This document shows, piece after piece, positions 22,580 through 24,338 of a stretch of 24,338 nt of DNA. Both the position numbers and the translations under genes were made by a program. Positions within the stretch are counted from its first letter, which is position 1. The number at the start of each line of letters is the position of its first letter. This DNA comes from Alphaproteobacteria bacterium (GTDB taxonomy: Bacteria > Pseudomonadota > Alphaproteobacteria > Sphingomonadales > SMXR01), in contig SMXR01000066.1 of NCBI GenBank assembly GCA_004356215.1, forward strand, positions 1-24,338. The letters run 5' to 3'. Under the pieces are notes generated by a model. That model ran no database searches and was not told the origin of the DNA. It saw only the letters and a program-made list of their open reading frames with translations.

Positions 22580-23218
22580 TCAGCCTAAAATGCGCGCCAG
22601 AAAAGCCCCACCAAGTTGCATGCCATCCTGGGCAATCCCGTGGGCAGTATTTTGGCTGATATGCTTTTCAGGCTTTAGCCCACACGCCTCAAGAGCGCCA
22701 ACGGTCTCAAACAGCGCAGGAATGGGAATGACGTTGTCCTGAGCGCCATGGATAAGCAAAATTGGTGGCTTGTATTTCATTTCCGCCATCAGGTTTTCCG
22801 GGGCCGCCAAGGCGCCTGAAAACCCTAGAATCCCGGCAACCCCGGCGCTGCGGCGCAAGCCGACATGCAGCGCCATCATGGTGCCCTGGCTGAATCCAAC
22901 CAGGGCTAGCCGCTCTGGGGTAACCCGATACGTTTTTAGGGTGGATTCAATAAATTCCTCTAGATGGTGAGCTGCAGCATAGGTTCCCTTGGTGCGCTCT
23001 TCTTTTTCAAAAGATACAATCGGAAACCACTGGAAGCCACCGGGATGTGGGCTTTCTTCCGGGGCATTGGGGGCAACAAAAGCTGTATTGGGCAAAATTA
23101 CCTGCCAATTTCGCCCAAGCGAGACCAAGTCAGCGCCATTTGAGCCATACCCATGGCAAAAAATGACCAGGCTGTCTACTTTGCCGCTGGTTGGTTCCAG
23201 ACTTGGGCCACTTAACAT
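22580..23218 (-). CDS. Phospholipase/carboxylesterase-family serine hydrolase
   Basis: This is a 212-residue alpha/beta hydrolase of the Abhydrolase_2 group, which hydrolyses carboxylic esters. The oxyanion region is FCHGYGSNGADL (20-31). The catalytic triad fits Ser110 in GFSQGTMMAL, Asp161 in HGAQDNVIP and His193 in TAHGI. PNAPEESPHPGGFQWFP is typical of the group. There is no signal peptide, so it is cytoplasmic. CCAGGAGG lies about 11 bases before the ATG at 23218. It is read in the same direction as the HNH gene, 63 bases upstream, and diverges from gluQ across 78 bases. The natural substrate is unknown. Confidence 0.9.
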   Translation of the reverse strand: MLSGPSLEPTSGKVDSLVIFCHGYGSNGADLVSLGRNWQVILPNTAFVAPNAPEESPHPGGFQWFPIVSFEKEERTKGTYAAAHHLEEFIESTLKTYRVTPERLALVGFSQGTMMALHVGLRRSAGVAGILGFSGALAAPENLMAEMKYKPPILLIHGAQDNVIPIPALFETVGALEACGLKPEKHISQNTAHGIAQDGMQLGGAFLARILG

Positions 23219-23296
23219 GTTTTGCTTTTCCTCCTGGAGGCTTTATGCTTCTCCGGTATTGCAATTTCCGAAGGAATCCTAGCGGTTTAAACTTTT

Positions 23297-24172
23297 ATGG
23301 CCAAGCCTTTTGTCACCCGTTTTGCCCCGTCCCCTACTGGTTTGTTGCACCTAGGGCATGCTTTTTCGGCATTACTGGCTGCCAAAGCAGCTAAGGAAAA
23401 TCAAGGACACTTTTTGCTGCGCATTGAAGACATTGATATTATGCGGTGCCGCCAAGAGTTTGAAGACGCCATATTTGAAGATTTGACCTGGCTGGGGCTG
23501 TCCTGGGAAATTCCAACCCGGCGCCAATCAGATCAATTGGCAGACTATAAATCAGCAATCGATACCCTGACCAAAAAAAACTTGCTTTATCCTTGTTTTT
23601 GCACCCGAAAAGAAATTCAAATCGAGATTCAAAAAAGCAGTACCGCGCCCCACGGCCCTGACGGTTTCCTGTATCCCGGAACTTGCCGTAATTTGGCCAA
23701 AACCAAAGCTGCGGAAAAGGTGGCAAACGGTGTACCCTATGCGCTTCGTTTGAATGTAGAACAGGCTTTACATTCCTTATCCTCCCCCCTCACCTTTTTA
23801 GAAAAAGGAGAAAAGATTATCGCCCAACCACGGGGCCTTGGCGATGTTGTGGTTGCCCGCAAGGATGTCATGACCAGTTACCATCTCGCGGTGGTGGTTG
23901 ATGATCACTTGCAAAAAATAAGCCACGTTATTCGCGGTAAAGACCTTTATCACACCACTCATATTCATCACCTGTTACAGGCCTTGTTGGGCCTAGAGAC
24001 GCCCCGATATCATCACCACCCCCTACTGGTCGGCGCAGACGGTATACGCTTTGCCAAGCGGGATAAATCTCTCACTCTTAAGTCCCTTCGGGAAAATGGC
24101 GTGACCCTTAAAGAGGTTTTCGACTTGATCAAGGTTCATGGTGGCAATCTTGATACTGAACTTCGGTTTTGA
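23297..24172 (+). CDS. gluQ: Glutamyl-Q tRNA(Asp) synthetase
   Basis: This enzyme activates glutamate and attaches it to queuosine at position 34 of tRNA-Asp. The 291-residue product is a GluRS-like catalytic core without an anticodon-binding domain. It has FAPSPTGLLHLGH with HLGH at 18-21, LRIEDID at 41-47, a zinc site (CFC at 100-102 and YPGTC ending Cys130) and a variant KMSKS in FAKRDKS. ATG 23297 is fixed by an in-frame stop just upstream (TAA, 9 bases before). It has no clear ribosome-binding site and diverges from the esterase. A small inverted repeat overlaps its stop (GGTTTT-TT-CAAAACC); no terminal T-run follows. Confidence 0.94.
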   Translation: MAKPFVTRFAPSPTGLLHLGHAFSALLAAKAAKENQGHFLLRIEDIDIMRCRQEFEDAIFEDLTWLGLSWEIPTRRQSDQLADYKSAIDTLTKKNLLYPCFCTRKEIQIEIQKSSTAPHGPDGFLYPGTCRNLAKTKAAEKVANGVPYALRLNVEQALHSLSSPLTFLEKGEKIIAQPRGLGDVVVARKDVMTSYHLAVVVDDHLQKISHVIRGKDLYHTTHIHHLLQALLGLETPRYHHHPLLVGADGIRFAKRDKSLTLKSLRENGVTLKEVFDLIKVHGGNLDTELRF

Positions 24173-24202
24173 GGTTTTTTCAAAACCCCGCTATAACAAA
24201 CC

Positions 24203-24338
24203 ATGTCTTTTGGCCAAATCATTGTTCTGATCGCCCTTTTGATCACCCTTGGTATTTTGCTGACCGGAGTGATTGGCATGGCCAGGGGCGGGGAATTTAA
24301 TCAAAAATACGGCAACAAACTGATGCGCATGCGGGTCA
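24203..24338 (+). CDS. HIG1-domain membrane protein, 3'-truncated by the window
   Basis: This is the start of a small membrane protein: MSFGQIIVLIALLITLGILL, then TGVIGMARGGEFNQKYGNKL. The short N-terminal membrane helix followed by GMARGGEFNxKYGNKLMRMRV matches the HIG1-type protein found in alphaproteobacteria. HIG1 proteins act as assembly or stability factors of respiratory complexes such as cytochrome oxidase. About 45 codons are visible and the gene runs off the end. The ATG at 24203 comes 30 bases after gluQ; no strong ribosome-binding site is seen. Confidence 0.75.
   Translation, partial: MSFGQIIVLIALLITLGILLTGVIGMARGGEFNQKYGNKLMRMRV

Overview
The window reads as an ordinary, gene-dense chromosomal segment of an alphaproteobacterium. 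The best guess is a marine or aquatic Rhodospirillales-like lineage of moderate GC. The evidence is the gene content and order: a class IIA HAD phosphatase, ribF, ileS, lspA, a BamF-type (DUF3035) lipoprotein and mutL, facing rsmD and an rluB-like gene. It is supported by a COQ7-type ubiquinone hydroxylase, a glutamyl-Q tRNA(Asp) synthetase and a HIG1-domain protein. I see no phage, insertion sequence, CRISPR array or antibiotic-resistance gene.

Layout. (1) 1-1199, + strand: the 3' part of an RsuA/RluB-type pseudouridine synthase, then rsmD; both modify rRNA. (2) 1203-8873, - strand: a long block read right to left as HAD phosphatase, ribF, ileS, lspA, bamF-like, mutL. Several junctions overlap by a few bases. 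(3) 9059-10696, + strand: a small AsmA-like membrane-anchored protein, an SCP-2 lipid-carrier protein and a DUF1499 membrane protein, plausibly a lipid-handling set. (4) 10984-13880: a small secreted protein with a terminator, then an XRE regulator followed by a fused pabB-pabC gene for folate p-aminobenzoate synthesis. (5) 14278-19998: a seven-gene TonB2-type energy-transduction operon (DUF3450, TtpC, ExbB, ExbD, ExbD, TonB, TPR protein). It has a plausible promoter in front and ends in a strong hairpin terminator that also serves the convergent tRNA-Leu(CAA). (6) 20262-21947, + strand: a YqaA/VTT membrane protein, a DsbB-family oxidase and COQ7. (7) 21944-23218, - strand: an HNH nuclease and a serine carboxylesterase. 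(8) 23297-24338, + strand: gluQ and the start of a HIG1-domain gene cut by the window edge.

How the genes work together. The left half is translation and envelope biogenesis: IleS charges tRNA, LspA matures lipoproteins and the BamF-like protein is itself a lipoprotein that needs LspA. The TonB cluster would harness the proton gradient through TtpC/ExbB/ExbD to drive outer-membrane receptors, but no receptor gene lies in the window. The most interesting items are the TonB2-type operon with two ExbD genes sharing an unusually conserved nucleotide block, the AsmA-like/SCP-2/DUF1499 set, the AT-rich patch inside the ileS editing domain, and the hairpin-dense leader before ileS. None is a clear new system.
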